Assembly: GCF_025244705.1 (NCBI RefSeq)
Contig: NZ_CP104207.1
Location: 2,914,001-2,978,000 of the forward strand
Reading direction: 5' to 3'
DNA from: Sphingopyxis sp. PET50
Lineage (GTDB): Bacteria > Pseudomonadota > Alphaproteobacteria > Sphingomonadales > Sphingomonadaceae
DNA: 64,000 bases
A program made the translations under genes and the position numbers. This document shows, piece after piece, positions 6,651 through 16,151 of this stretch; positions within the stretch are counted from its first letter, which is position 1; each line of letters starts with the position of its first letter. Below the pieces are notes generated by a model. That model was not told where the DNA came from, did no database searches, and saw only the letters and a list, made by a program, of their open reading frames with translations.

Positions 6651-8165
6651 ATGACGCACGACCGCATGACCCTCTCTTCCGCCCGCCGCGGCCGCTGGCT
6701 TGCCGGCCTCGCGGTCGCCGCGCTGGCGCTGCCCGGCGCCGGACACGCCGAAACGCTGCAGGGCGCGCTCGCCAAGGCCTATGAGAACAACCCGACACTG
6801 ACCGCGGCGCGCGCCTACCAGCGCGCGAACGACGAAAATGTGCCGATCCGCAAGGCCGACGGCCTGCCCTCGCTGGGCACTGGGGTCGATTATCAGGAAA
6901 ATCTGGTGCTGCCCGGCAACAGCTTCTTTTCGCCCAAGCGCACCCTGTCGGTCGGCGGCCAGCTCACCGTGCCCATCTATCAGGGCGGCGCGGTGAAAAA
7001 TGCGGTGAAGGCCGCCAAATATCGCGTCGAGGCGGGCCAGGCCGACCTGCGCGCGACCGAGGCCAGCATCTTCGCCCAGACCGTCGGCGCCTATATGGAC
7101 GTGATCCGCGACCAGGCTATCGTCCAGCTCAACCAGAAGAATGTCTCCGTCCTGCGCACCAATTTGCAGGCGACGAGCGACCGGTTCGAGATCGGCGACC
7201 TGACGCGCACCGACGTCGCCCAGTCGGAGGCGCGGCTCGCGCTCGCCGAGGGCGATCTGCGCACCGCCGAATCGAACCTGATCGGCAGCCGCGAGGCCTA
7301 TATCCGCCTTGTCGGCGATGCGCCGGTCGATCTCGAACAGCCGCCGCAGCTGCCCAATCTGCCCGCGACGGCGGAGGAAGCCGTCGCGATCGCGCTCACC
7401 AACAATCCCGACATCGAGGCGGCGAACCAGCTCGTCAACGCCAGCCGCGCCGATATCGGCGTCGCCCGCGCGGCGCGCCTGCCGCACCTGTCGACGACAC
7501 TCAGCGGCGGCTACAACAACAATCTCCACTCGGTGACCAGCGCGACCTCGGAAAATACCACGACCAGCACCCAGGCCGCGGTATCGCTGACCATCCCGCT
7601 GTTCCAGGGCGGCCGCCCGGCGGCGCAGGTGCGGCAGGCACAGTCGCGGAGCAGCCAGGCGATCGAGGCCTATGTCGAGACCGAGCGCGGCGTCATCGCC
7701 CAGACGCGCGGCGCCTATGCCGCCTGGCAAGCGAACGAGCGGATCATCGCCGCGACCGAGCAGGCGGTGAGCGCCAACGCCCTGTCGCTGGAGGGCGTGC
7801 GCGCCGAAAACAGCGTCGGCACGCGGTCGATCCTCGACATATTGAACGCCGAACAGGAATATCTGAACACCCAGGTCCAGCTCGTCTCGGCGCGCCGCAA
7901 CTCCTATGTCGCGGCTTTTTCGGTGCTCGCCGCGATGGGCAAGGCCGAAGCGCGCGATCTGGGGATCGAGGGCGGCGCGCTCTACGACCCCGACGTCAAC
8001 TACCGGCGCGTGAAGGGCAAGATTTCCGACTGGGACGACGATCCGAAGCCGCAACAGGTCGCGACCGACACGCGAAGCGTTCCCGCTGCCGACGCCGGCG
8101 TGCCCGTGCGGCGATCCGCTGACGCCACAATAAGGCTTGGCAAGCATCCCCCGGCACCGGTATGA
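6651..8165 (+). CDS. tolC: TolC-family outer-membrane efflux channel
   Basis: About 504 residues. A signal peptide (RWLAGLAVAALALPGAGHA) is followed by ETLQGALAKAYENNPTL, the typical start of TolC/OEP proteins, and two similar repeats, each with an alpha-hairpin: VGAYMDVIRDQAIV in the first and TRGAYAAWQANERII in the second; VPIYQGG and IPLFQGG mark the two beta-barrel parts. The C-terminal RSILDILNAEQEYLN is also a TolC signature. It forms the outer-membrane tunnel for type I secretion and RND efflux. Start could be ATG 6648, 6651 or 6666. It follows the methyltransferase-like gene with 35 bases between. Confidence 0.92.
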   Translation: MTHDRMTLSSARRGRWLAGLAVAALALPGAGHAETLQGALAKAYENNPTLTAARAYQRANDENVPIRKADGLPSLGTGVDYQENLVLPGNSFFSPKRTLSVGGQLTVPIYQGGAVKNAVKAAKYRVEAGQADLRATEASIFAQTVGAYMDVIRDQAIVQLNQKNVSVLRTNLQATSDRFEIGDLTRTDVAQSEARLALAEGDLRTAESNLIGSREAYIRLVGDAPVDLEQPPQLPNLPATAEEAVAIALTNNPDIEAANQLVNASRADIGVARAARLPHLSTTLSGGYNNNLHSVTSATSENTTTSTQAAVSLTIPLFQGGRPAAQVRQAQSRSSQAIEAYVETERGVIAQTRGAYAAWQANERIIAATEQAVSANALSLEGVRAENSVGTRSILDILNAEQEYLNTQVQLVSARRNSYVAAFSVLAAMGKAEARDLGIEGGALYDPDVNYRRVKGKISDWDDDPKPQQVATDTRSVPAADAGVPVRRSADATIRLGKHPPAPV

Positions 8166-8211
8166 ACATGGTTAATCGCCCGGCTTTCGGACGATGCCGC
8201 AGGGGGCCATA

Positions 8212-8643
8212 ATGGGCGACATGTCGCGTGAACCGTCGATGGAAGACATTTTGTCGTCGATTCGGCGCGTCATCGCGCGGGACGAAGCCCCCGGCGCCGC
8301 GCGCGAAACCCGCGCCCCGGCGCAGGTCGAGGAAATCCTGGAACTGCAGGACAAGGACGCCGCGGCCGAAACCGCCGCCGCTGAAACCATCCCCGAAGCC
8401 GACGAACTGGTGTCGCCCGCCAGCGCCGACGCCGCGCGCCAGTCGCTCGAAGCGCTGACCGCCGCGGTCGCGCCCGCCGTCAGCGCCGCCGTTGCCGCGC
8501 CCGCCGCGGGCCGCACGATGGAGGAAGTCGTCCTCGACGCGCTGCGCCCGATGCTCAAGGAATGGCTCGACACCAACCTGCCCGCCATGGTCGAGGCGAT
8601 GGTAGCCAAGGAAATCAGCCGGATTACCGGGCGGCGGCTGTAA
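8212..8643 (+). CDS. popZ: PopZ-like (DUF2497) polar organising protein
   Basis: About 143 residues. The N-terminal motif SMEDILSSIRRVIARDE and the C-terminal LRPMLKEWLDTNLPAMVEAM are the two conserved ends of DUF2497/PopZ, joined by a proline-, glutamate- and alanine-rich disordered linker. In Caulobacter PopZ forms a polar matrix that anchors the chromosome origin through ParB. ATG 8212 is preferred over 8194 because the conserved part begins just after it. The gene is followed by a long palindromic repeat and not by valS, which often follows it in relatives. Confidence 0.8.
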   Translation: MGDMSREPSMEDILSSIRRVIARDEAPGAARETRAPAQVEEILELQDKDAAAETAAAETIPEADELVSPASADAARQSLEALTAAVAPAVSAAVAAPAAGRTMEEVVLDALRPMLKEWLDTNLPAMVEAMVAKEISRITGRRL

Positions 8644-8720
8644 ACCACGCCGACTTTTCGATTGTCGCGTTGCTGACGCCCAGGCGGATGTCCGCTTCGG
8701 GGTGGGGAGCGGACATAAAG

Positions 8721-8861
8721 ATCCTCCCCGGCACGGGGAGGGGGACCGCGCCCGCAGGGCGTGGTGGAGGGGGTTATCGGCCTTAAGCGGCGTCGCGTAA
8801 GACCGAGGCCCCCCTCCGTCAGCGCTTCGCGCTGCCACCTCCCCGCAAGCGGGGAGGATTT
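8721..8861. repeat. Long palindromic repeat, CCTCCCC family
   Basis: Begins ATCCTCCCCGGCACGGGG and ends CCCCGCAAGCGGGGAGGAT, with inner complementary blocks (GTGGAGGGGG against CCCCCTCCGTCAGC). The whole unit can fold as one large branched hairpin. Relatives lie at 12078, 23943 (short), 25545, 28585, 32656, 46458 and 48251. Together with flanking bases it fills the gap 8644-8893. Confidence 0.8.
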
Positions 8862-8893
8862 CTAGCGTCCGCCACCGCCCGACCTCAGCCAAC

Positions 8894-9763
8894 CTACCCC
8901 GCCCAATCCTCCAGCAGATAGCGCGCGATCGCCAGCGGCGGCGGCGCCATGAAGCTGGCGCCCATCTCGCCCGCCAGCGCCGCGCGCACCTCGGCGCGGT
9001 CGACCCACATGGCCGCTTCGATCTCGGTCGTGTCGAGCGTCAGCGCGGGATCCTTTGTCACTGCGCGCGCGCCGACCATCAGCGACGAGGGAAAGGGCCA
9101 GGGCTGGCTCGCGACATAGGTCACGTCCGACACGCGGATACCCGCTTCCTCGAACAATTCTCGCGCCACCGCTTCCTCGAGCGATTCGCCCGGCTCGACA
9201 AAACCCGCCAGCGCCGAGAAAAAGCCCGGCGGAAAACCCGGCTGGCGCCCGACGAGCACCCGGTCCCCGCATTCGGCCAGCATGATGACGACCGGATCGA
9301 CGCGCGGGAAATGTTCGGAACCGCACGCGCCGCACTTGCGGCCCCAGCCACCGCGGAAGAGCTCGGTTCCCGCGCCGCACACCGCGCAGAAGCGATGCCG
9401 CGCATGCCAGTCGACCAGACTGCGCGCGCCGCCGTACAGCGCCGCTTCCTCCTGCGACAGCAAAGGCAACAGCCGCATCACCGTCCGCGAGCGCGCGTCG
9501 ATCCGCTGGCCGGCCGCCGGTTCGCGCACGAAATACGGCACCCCTGCCGCGTCGATGCCGAGCAGCATCACGGGACGCGCATCGGCGGGGTCGAGCGGTT
9601 CCCAGCGCAGCCCGCCGCCCTCGCCCGGCACGAAATCTATCCCGTCGAGCGCGAGGCACAGCGCGCGCGGGTCGGCGACCACCCCCGCGAACGCCGCCGC
9701 ATCGACACGAACCTGATCGGCGCGGTCGAGCGTCGCGCCGGTGAACCCCAAGGGCAGCGGCAT
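8894..9763 (-). CDS. nudC: NAD(+)/NADH pyrophosphatase
   Basis: A 289-residue Nudix enzyme that splits NAD(H) into NMN(H) and AMP and can remove NAD caps from RNA. The zinc ribbon is FCAVCGAGTELF followed by KCGACGSEHFPR; the Nudix box is GFVEPGESLEEAVARELFEE and the NudC-specific SQPWPFPSSLM follows it. The start ATG 9763 overlaps the TGA of the serine hydrolase gene, so the two are coupled; the frame extending further upstream is only the antisense of that neighbour's frame. The first 100 residues (NUDIX-like N-terminal domain) are divergent, as usual. Confidence 0.93.
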   Translation of the reverse strand: MPLPLGFTGATLDRADQVRVDAAAFAGVVADPRALCLALDGIDFVPGEGGGLRWEPLDPADARPVMLLGIDAAGVPYFVREPAAGQRIDARSRTVMRLLPLLSQEEAALYGGARSLVDWHARHRFCAVCGAGTELFRGGWGRKCGACGSEHFPRVDPVVIMLAECGDRVLVGRQPGFPPGFFSALAGFVEPGESLEEAVARELFEEAGIRVSDVTYVASQPWPFPSSLMVGARAVTKDPALTLDTTEIEAAMWVDRAEVRAALAGEMGASFMAPPPLAIARYLLEDWAG

Positions 9764-11061
9764 CAGCCCACGATGTCCTTGATCACCGTTTCGCCGAACT
9801 TCGCCTGGAAACTCACCGTCTCGGGCGGCATGATCTGCGTATAGCCGCCGACGCGATAGCCGAGCCCGCGATGGACGAAGCCGATCGTCCCGGCCGCCCC
9901 GGCCCAGCCGAACAGCCCTTCGCCGCCCGGCGAGGCCGGCAGCGACACGCGCCCGCCGGCACCGAAGCCCTGCCCATCGACGAACGTCCCCTTCCGGTCG
10001 ACGCTGTCGTCGAGCATGTTCGACATTGCCAGCCGTGCCGTCTCGACGGTCATGATGCGCTTGCCGCCCGTCTCGCCCCCAACCTCGCCTTCCCCGAGCA
10101 GCATCGCGAGGAAGCGGTCGTAATCGCGCGCGCTCGACACGAGACCGCCGCCGCCGAACGGATAGGGCGGCTTGTCGAGATAGATCGAGCTGTTCGCCGG
10201 ATCGAAGGGGATCAGCGCGCCGCCGAACGCCGCATAATTGCTCGTGAAGCGCCCGATGTCCTTCTTCTCGACCATGAAACCGGTGCTCGTCATGCCGAGC
10301 GGGTCGAACAGCCGTGCCTTCAGAAAGGCGTCGAACGCCTGCCCCGACACCACCTCGATCACCCGCCCCATCAGGTCGAGCCCGATCGAATAGCTCCACT
10401 TCGTCCCCGGCTCATAGACAAGCGGCAGCGTCGCCAGCCGGTCGGCCATCACCGCCAGGCTCGGCGCCGGGGTCACCGGCGGCAGGCCGGGGATCGGCAG
10501 GCGGCTCGCCTGACCGCCGACGATGCCATTGTCGTCATAGGCCTTCTTGATCGGCCCCTTCTGGATGATGTTGTACCCCAGCCCCGCGGTGTGGGTCAGC
10601 AAATGGCGCACCGTGATCGGCGTCTTCGCGGGCCGCACGTCGGTGATCGACCCGTCGGGGGTGTTCTGCACCTGCATATGGGCAAAGGCGGGCAGGAAAT
10701 CGGCGATCGGCTGGTCGAGCTTCATCTTGCCGTCCTCGATCAGCAGCATCGCGGCGATGCCGGTGACCGGCTTGGTCATCGAATAGAGCCGCCACAGCGT
10801 GTCGGGGCCTACCGGCACCGCGTCGCTCAGCGACTGCACCCCGGCGCCGAAGAAGGTCGCGTCCGCCTGCCCCTTGCCGATCGCGGCCAGCGCCCCCGCC
10901 AGTTCGCGCCGGTCGACGAAACCCTCGATGAACGCATGGGTCGCGGGATAGAGCTGTGCCCCGCCTTCCTTGAACGCCCAGGCGGCCTTGGGAAGAAGCA
11001 ATCCGCTTCCGCCGAGCGCCATGCCGCCGAGCATCGCGCGGCGCGTGACCATCATGTTCAT
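9763..11061 (-). CDS. Serine hydrolase, beta-lactamase class C / esterase EstB type
   Basis: About 432 residues. A twin-arginine-like signal (VTRRAMLGGMALGGSGLLL) points to Tat export. The catalytic SxxK is SMTK (in LWRLYSMTKPVTG), the second motif is YSIG in the KWSYSIGLDLMG segment, and a C-terminal HRGLGY occupies the place of the third motif. These families include carboxylesterases and beta-lactamases, and substrate cannot be told from sequence. The gene overlaps mutY and nudC by four bases on either side, in one leftward run. Start at 11061 or 11052. Confidence 0.85.
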   Translation of the reverse strand: MNMMVTRRAMLGGMALGGSGLLLPKAAWAFKEGGAQLYPATHAFIEGFVDRRELAGALAAIGKGQADATFFGAGVQSLSDAVPVGPDTLWRLYSMTKPVTGIAAMLLIEDGKMKLDQPIADFLPAFAHMQVQNTPDGSITDVRPAKTPITVRHLLTHTAGLGYNIIQKGPIKKAYDDNGIVGGQASRLPIPGLPPVTPAPSLAVMADRLATLPLVYEPGTKWSYSIGLDLMGRVIEVVSGQAFDAFLKARLFDPLGMTSTGFMVEKKDIGRFTSNYAAFGGALIPFDPANSSIYLDKPPYPFGGGGLVSSARDYDRFLAMLLGEGEVGGETGGKRIMTVETARLAMSNMLDDSVDRKGTFVDGQGFGAGGRVSLPASPGGEGLFGWAGAAGTIGFVHRGLGYRVGGYTQIMPPETVSFQAKFGETVIKDIVG

Positions 11062-12071
11062 GCAACTCTCTCCAGCATCTTGTCGGTCAGCTTGCGATAG
11101 AGCGTCGGCAGCCCCGCCGCGTCAAGGTCCGAGATCGGCCACCACTCGCCTTCCGCTGCGGCATCTGACACTTTCCTACGCACCAGCGTCAGCCGCAGGT
11201 CGAAATGGGTGAAGCTGTGGTCGACCGACACGATCCCCGACTCGCGCGGCGCCTCGGCCGTCCACTCGCCGCCGGGCAGCGCGCGCATCCCGCCGAGCAT
11301 GCCCTTGTCGGGCCGCCGCACCAGCCAGAGCTTGCCGTCGCGCTCGATCCAGTGCGCCAGCCCGTGGCGCTGCGGCTTCGCCTTCTTCGGTGCCTTCGCC
11401 GGAATGCGGTCGATATCGTCGCGGCCGCGCGCCCGGCAATCGGCCAGCAGCGGACAAATGCCGCAGGCGGGACTGCGCGGGATACAGATGGTGGCGCCCA
11501 GGTCCATCATCGCCTGCGCGAAATCGCCCGGCCGGGCCGCCGGCACCAGCGGCGCCAGCGCCGCCTTGACCGCGCGCTTCGCCGCGGGCAGCGGGGTCAG
11601 GATCAGCCGGTGCCGCGCGACCACCCGCTCGATATTGGCATCGACGACCACCGCAGCGCGTCCGAAGGCAATCGCGGCCACCGATGCCGCCGTATAGTCG
11701 CCGACCCCCGGCAGCGCGCGCAGCCCGGCCTCGCTGTCGGGAAACGCCCCGCCATGATCCGCCACCACCGCGCGCGCGCAGGCGAGCAGGTTGCGCGCCC
11801 GCGTATAATAGCCCAGACCCGCCCACGCCGCCATGACGTCGGCATCCTCGGCCGCCGCCAGATCGCCGACCGTCGGCCAGCGCGTCATGAATCGCTCGAA
11901 ATAGCCCGCGACCGCCGCGACCGTGGTCTGTTGCAGCATGACTTCGGCCATCCACACGGCATAAGGGTCGGGCACCGCATCGCTTCCCGGCGGCACCCGC
12001 CAGGGCAGCACCCGCGCCGACCGGTCGTACCAGCCGAGCAGGCGATGCGAAAAACCGGCGTCGGCGGTCAC
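11058..12071 (-). CDS. mutY: A/G-specific adenine glycosylase
   Basis: Start GTG 12071 (VTADAGFSHRLLGWYDR); the longer frame runs through a palindromic repeat and is not real. The enzyme removes adenine opposite 8-oxoguanine. Visible features: catalytic Glu in EVMLQQTTV, helix-hairpin-helix LPGVGDYTAASVAAIAFG, catalytic Asp in VVVDANIERVV, [4Fe-4S] cysteines CIPRSPACGICPLLADC (spacing 6-2-5) and a C-terminal Nudix-like domain with HFDLRL. 337 residues, usual size. Head-to-head with the DUF721 gene across a repeat (12078-12261). Confidence 0.95.
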   Translation of the reverse strand: MTADAGFSHRLLGWYDRSARVLPWRVPPGSDAVPDPYAVWMAEVMLQQTTVAAVAGYFERFMTRWPTVGDLAAAEDADVMAAWAGLGYYTRARNLLACARAVVADHGGAFPDSEAGLRALPGVGDYTAASVAAIAFGRAAVVVDANIERVVARHRLILTPLPAAKRAVKAALAPLVPAARPGDFAQAMMDLGATICIPRSPACGICPLLADCRARGRDDIDRIPAKAPKKAKPQRHGLAHWIERDGKLWLVRRPDKGMLGGMRALPGGEWTAEAPRESGIVSVDHSFTHFDLRLTLVRRKVSDAAAEGEWWPISDLDAAGLPTLYRKLTDKMLERVA

Positions 12072-12077
12072 ACCGAG

Positions 12078-12261
12078 CCCCTCCCCTTCAGGAGTGTCAG
12101 GTCGGTCATGCCCCCGGCATGACCTAAAACGTCCGGGGGACGGTTTACCTGACACTGGGTTGGGGTGGGGTCCATCAGCCTTGCGCAAGGACGATGGCCC
12201 CCACCCGCTACGACTAGGGAACAAGTTCCCAAGTCTCGCTGCCCTCCCCTGAAGGGGAGGG
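12078..12261. repeat. CCTCCCC-family repeat carrying a 62-bp three-way-junction insert
   Basis: Outer arms CCCTCCCCTTCAGG and CCTGAAGGGGAGGG. At 12094-12155 is a separate unit whose ends, GTGTCAGGT and ACCTGACAC, pair with each other and enclose two further hairpins (GTCATGCC/GGCATGAC and CGTCC/GGACG with GGG loop). The same insert is at 28602-28663. Right part carries the shared AACAAGTT..AAGTCTCGCTGCC block. Lies between mutY and the DUF721 gene. Confidence 0.8.
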
Positions 12262-12315
12262 ACTTCGGGGAAATCATAGGTTGGGAACTCTGGACGCTCA
12301 CCCCCCGCCTATGGC

Positions 12316-12894
12316 ATGGCGGCCGCCATGGCGAAAGACGCGGGACAGGACGAAGCGGCCAAAAAGGCGAAGCGCAACGCGAAGGCCGCCAAGCCGCCCG
12401 CGCGCCCCTATGAACGGCCGCGCGGCGGCGAGGCGCGCGCCATTTCGGACCTTGTCCCCGAAATCGGCCGCACCGCCTTTCGCAAATTCGGCTTCATCCA
12501 GTCGTCGGTGGTCAGCCGCTGGCGCGAGATCGTCGGCGACCGGCTCGCCGACGTCACCCAGCCCGCGATGATCCGCTTTCCCGCAGGGCAAAAGGCGGGC
12601 GGCACGCTGCACCTGACGATCAGCGGCGCCCACGCCCCGATGCTCCAGCATGTCGCCCCCGACCTGATCGCCGCGGTCAACCGCTTCTTCGGCTATGCCG
12701 CGATCGCCAGCGTGCGCATGACGCATGGTCAGGTCAGCCCCGCGCCCGCCGTTCAGCAACCGGCAATGCTGAAACCCATACCCGCCGAACTGGGGGACAG
12801 TCTGCGCGACATCGGCGACCCCGAGCTTCGCACCGTCCTCGAACGGATGGCCGCGGGACTCGGCGCCGCGCCCAGGCCTCCCCGCATCAGTTGA
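12316..12894 (+). CDS. DUF721 / DciA-like protein
   Basis: A 192-residue protein with a basic, alanine-rich tail at the N-terminus (residues 1-40), then RAISDLVPEIGRTAFRKFGF, VVSRWREIVGD and a GTLHLTISGAHAPMLQH core that fits DUF721. DciA proteins load the replicative helicase in most bacteria; the assignment to that role in this family is by family membership. Start at 12316 or 12328. It is divergent from mutY and followed 19 bases later by the first DsbA-like gene. Confidence 0.75.
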   Translation: MAAAMAKDAGQDEAAKKAKRNAKAAKPPARPYERPRGGEARAISDLVPEIGRTAFRKFGFIQSSVVSRWREIVGDRLADVTQPAMIRFPAGQKAGGTLHLTISGAHAPMLQHVAPDLIAAVNRFFGYAAIASVRMTHGQVSPAPAVQQPAMLKPIPAELGDSLRDIGDPELRTVLERMAAGLGAAPRPPRIS

Positions 12895-12913
12895 AGAAAA
12901 GAGCCGTCCCGCG

Positions 12914-13635
12914 ATGATGCCCGAATTCCGCCCCCGCCTCGCCGCCGCCCTGCTCGCCGCGGCGGCGCTCGTGCTTTCCACCGCCGCCGCCGCGCCGGCC
13001 AAGCCCGCCGCCAGACCGAACTGGTCGGCGACCGTCACCACCAGCAGCATCGGCGCCTACAGCGTCGGCAACCCCGCGGCGAAGGTGAAGCTGGTCGAAT
13101 ATTTCAGCTACACCTGCCATATCTGCGGCGATTTCGCGAAGGCGGGATCGGCGCCGCTGAAGACGCAATATATCGACACCGGGCTGGTGCTGTTCGAATA
13201 TCGCAACCTCGTGCGCGATCCGATCGACATGACCGCGGCGCTGCTCGCGCGCTGCGGCGGGCCCAAGGCGTTCGCCGGCAATCACGCGGCGATCTTCGCC
13301 GGACAGCCCGCGCTGCTCGACAAGGTGACCAAGGCCAGCGACGCGCAAAAGTCCGCCTGGTTCGAGGGCACTACCGGCCAGCGCGCGCGCAGAATCGCCG
13401 CCGACACCGGCCTCGCCGCCATCATGACCGCGCGGGGCTATACGGCGGCGCAGCAGAATGCCTGCCTCGACAATGAGGTCGCGCAGGCCGAGCTCACCGG
13501 CATGACCAACATCGGCCGCAATGCCGACCGCGTCGCGGGCACCCCCGCCTTCTTCATCAACGGCCGCGACAGCCGGCGTCACCGCCTGGCTAGGCGCTCA
13601 AAACGAAACTCGACGCGGCGCTCAAGGCCTCGTAA
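12914..13635 (+). pseudogene. DsbA-like thioredoxin-fold protein, first copy (frame broken at the 3' end as given)
   Basis: About 238 residues when repaired. A signal peptide (LAAALLAAAALVLSTAAAA) is followed by a DsbA-like fold with YFSYTCHICGDF (CHIC active site), an inserted helical domain and GTPAFFIN before the end. The frame changes near 13575 and again at 13590, where CTAGG stands in GGCTAGGC; reading GCCGGC there gives AWPALKTKLDAALKA and stop TAA 13633-13635, an ending shared with the neighbour's TWPVLKDRL. Periplasmic disulfide-bond formation is the family role. Paralogue follows 37 bases on. Confidence 0.8.
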
Positions 13636-13672
13636 AAGCCGCCGCATTCCCCCTATCCGGAGAGACCGAGAC

Positions 13673-14416
13673 ATGACCCTGCTGCGTACCGCCCTGTTGA
13701 CCTCGATCACCGCGCTCGCGCTCGCCGCCTGCGGCGACAGCAAGACCGCCGACCCGGCCAAGGAACAGGCCGTGATCTCCAAGGTCGCCGCCCCGGCGGG
13801 CAAGAGCTGGTCGCAGACCGTCGTCAAGACGCCCGAGGGCGGCGTGCTGATGGGCAATCCCGACGCGCCGATCAAGCTGATCGAATATGGCTCGCTGACC
13901 TGCTCGCACTGCGCCGATTTCTCGAACACCAGCCACGAGGAACTCGCGCGCGACTTCGTCGATACCGGCCGCGTCAGCTTCGAAATGCGCAACTATGTCC
14001 GCGACCCGATCGACCTGACCGCCGCCGCGGTGATCCACTGCGCCCCGGTCGAACGCTATTTCCCGCTGACCGAAAACACCTTCGCGTCGCAGGCCGATCT
14101 CTTCGCCGCCGCCCAGGCCAATGGCCCGGCCGCCGAGGCCGCGATGCAGCTGCCGCCCGCCCAGCGCTTCCCCGCGCTCGCCAAGGCGCTGAAGCTCGAC
14201 GCCTTCTTCCAGGCGCGCGGCATGACCGCCGAACAGGTGAACAGCTGCCTCGCCAACACGGCGAACCTCGAGGCGCTCGAAAAGGGCGTCAACGCCGCCA
14301 ACGAGCAGTTCAACATCCAGGGCACGCCCACCTTCATCATCAACGGCGCGGTCGCCGAAGGCGTCGGTACCTGGCCCGTGCTGAAGGACCGTCTGCGCAC
14401 CCTCGGCGCGCGCTGA
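13673..14416 (+). CDS. DsbA-like lipoprotein, second copy
   Basis: A 247-residue protein with a lipoprotein signal (ALLTSITALALAACGDS) and a DsbA-like domain with the active site LTCSHCADF (CSHC), an inserted helical domain and QGTPTFIINGAVAEG with the cis-Pro loop. It is probably anchored in the membrane and works in periplasmic thiol-disulfide exchange. It is a paralogue of the preceding gene (same architecture, different CxxC dipeptide), which suggests tandem duplication with divergence of redox properties. ATG 13673 follows a GGAGAGACC ribosome site. Confidence 0.85.
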   Translation: MTLLRTALLTSITALALAACGDSKTADPAKEQAVISKVAAPAGKSWSQTVVKTPEGGVLMGNPDAPIKLIEYGSLTCSHCADFSNTSHEELARDFVDTGRVSFEMRNYVRDPIDLTAAAVIHCAPVERYFPLTENTFASQADLFAAAQANGPAAEAAMQLPPAQRFPALAKALKLDAFFQARGMTAEQVNSCLANTANLEALEKGVNAANEQFNIQGTPTFIINGAVAEGVGTWPVLKDRLRTLGAR

Positions 14417-14499
14417 TCGCATAGCGCAGGGCATCGGCGCGAGGCGGTCCGCGCCGCGCGGGATCTGTCAAAACGCTGTCCGCCTCGCGGGGAGGATTT

Positions 14500-15912
14500 T
14501 TACGCCACCGGCCCGATCCGCTCGTCCGGCTCCAGCCGGATCAGCGGGCGCTTGCGGCCGCTGATCTTGGCGAACAGGCGCGGGATGACGGCATTCTCCT
14601 GCGCCCAGTTCCAATAGGCCTGATAGGCCGGATCGGCGAGCAGATGCTTTTCCTCGGTCTTGGCGCGCCAGTAATAGACGCCGCTCACGAGGCCGAGCAG
14701 CACCGTGTTGCGCAGTCCCTCGGTCCAGCCGCCATCGGTGACGAGAAAAGGCAGCGCGCCGACCCACCAGCTGAGGTTCTTCGAGAGATAGGCGGGGTGG
14801 CGCGTGAACCTGTACGGACCGTGGGTCAGCACCCCGCGGTGCGTCAGGTTCGAAAAGCGGATGCCGAACGCCATCGTCGCCCAGCTGTAGACCGCGGTCA
14901 GGCCGACGAGCGCGACCCCCCACAGGATCATCAGAGTGTCGTGCCCTTCGAGCCAATAGCCCCAGTCCGACCCGTTCACCTGATAGTCGAGCGGACCGCC
15001 ATTCATCAGGATGAAGGGCGGGTAGCAGATAAGCGCCGCGACCCACGCCATGCCATAGGGGTTCGCGGTGCGGATGTGCGAATCGAGCGGCCGCGCGGTC
15101 AGGATATAACCGACCGTCGCGATATGGACGTCGACGAGGTAGAGCAGGTTGATCGCCCACAGCCCGGTCATATACGGGTTGGCGAGCACCTCGCTCATCT
15201 CGACCGTCACGAGCGACGCGAAATTGCCCGGCACGATCGACAGCATGAAGGCGGTGAAGAAACCCTTCACGCCCCAGGCGCGGAAATGATGGCCGATCGC
15301 GCGGCCGTCGACCGGCTGGCCCCCCTCCCGTTTCTTGGGCGCGACGAGCCAGCGTCCGAACTGGTAACAGCCGTCGCGCGGCTCGATCAGCCGGCGGTCG
15401 AGCCACAGCATATAGGGGACCGAGATCAGCAGGAGCCACGGCGCGACGCGCTCCAGCAACTCCATCGAAAACTCGTACTGTCCCTCCCAATAGTAGCGCA
15501 TCGTCGCATAGGTGAGCGCGATCATCGCCCAGGTCGCCCAGAGGCCGGTCAGCTTGGTCAGGCTGATGTCGAGCGTCTCGCGCCACGGACGGCGCTGCGC
15601 CCAGTCGATCCCGGTCGAGGGATTGCGGTGGACCTTGTCGACAAAGACCGACCACAGCACCATCGGGATGGCGCAGGCCAGCACGCTGGCGATCGCCGAA
15701 TTGGGACCGCTCAGCGGACCGCGATTGCCCCAGTCGATGCCCAGGAAGCCCGCGATCTCGGGCGCATAGCGCGCGATCAGCAGATAGGAGATCAGCCCGA
15801 TCAGCCCGACGATCCCGACCCCGTCGCTGACCGCCGAACGCGGCCGGGCGGCGCGTTCCGCGGCGCCGCCGGAAAGGGGTTCGGCTCCGGCCGGAACGGT
15901 CATTTTGGGCAT
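14500..15912 (-). CDS. Multi-pass membrane methyltransferase of the ICMT/PEMT type
   Basis: About 470 residues from ATG 15912 (a second in-frame ATG at 15903). At least eight hydrophobic segments lie across the protein, and the C-terminal part carries GPYRFTRHPAYLSKNLSWW, the signature of isoprenylcysteine carboxyl methyltransferase and phospholipid methyltransferase-like proteins, followed by EEKHLLADPAYQAYW. Substrate is unknown. The large N-terminal half (first about 250 residues) has no counterpart in short ICMT proteins. It is divergent from the M23 peptidase gene. Confidence 0.7.
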   Translation of the reverse strand: MPKMTVPAGAEPLSGGAAERAARPRSAVSDGVGIVGLIGLISYLLIARYAPEIAGFLGIDWGNRGPLSGPNSAIASVLACAIPMVLWSVFVDKVHRNPSTGIDWAQRRPWRETLDISLTKLTGLWATWAMIALTYATMRYYWEGQYEFSMELLERVAPWLLLISVPYMLWLDRRLIEPRDGCYQFGRWLVAPKKREGGQPVDGRAIGHHFRAWGVKGFFTAFMLSIVPGNFASLVTVEMSEVLANPYMTGLWAINLLYLVDVHIATVGYILTARPLDSHIRTANPYGMAWVAALICYPPFILMNGGPLDYQVNGSDWGYWLEGHDTLMILWGVALVGLTAVYSWATMAFGIRFSNLTHRGVLTHGPYRFTRHPAYLSKNLSWWVGALPFLVTDGGWTEGLRNTVLLGLVSGVYYWRAKTEEKHLLADPAYQAYWNWAQENAVIPRLFAKISGRKRPLIRLEPDERIGPVA

Positions 15913-16151
15913 ATGGGTCACGCGCCCCGGACTAGCCGAAAATGGTAAGCAAGCCGTCAATATTACCCGGCGATTCGGCGCGAAATCCTGCCAAAATGGC
16001 AGCGTTGCCACCGTTTGACACCGTTCACCGCATCCCCCTTTCGACTCGGCGCGAGTCGCGGCGGCAGGATTCGCGAGTCGGGCGGACTCCTGATAAGGCG
16101 CGCGTCATTCGGGGCGGAGGGCTCCACAATAATACAAGATGGGGTCGCCAC

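Noticed and set aside
5913..8147. A 744-codon open frame antisense to tolC
   Set aside because: High-GC DNA leaves long open frames opposite real genes; this one has no family features and the sense strand encodes TolC.
12068..12301. Short minus-strand frame that recurs at 28570-28824
   Set aside because: The similarity comes from the shared palindromic repeat, not from a protein family.
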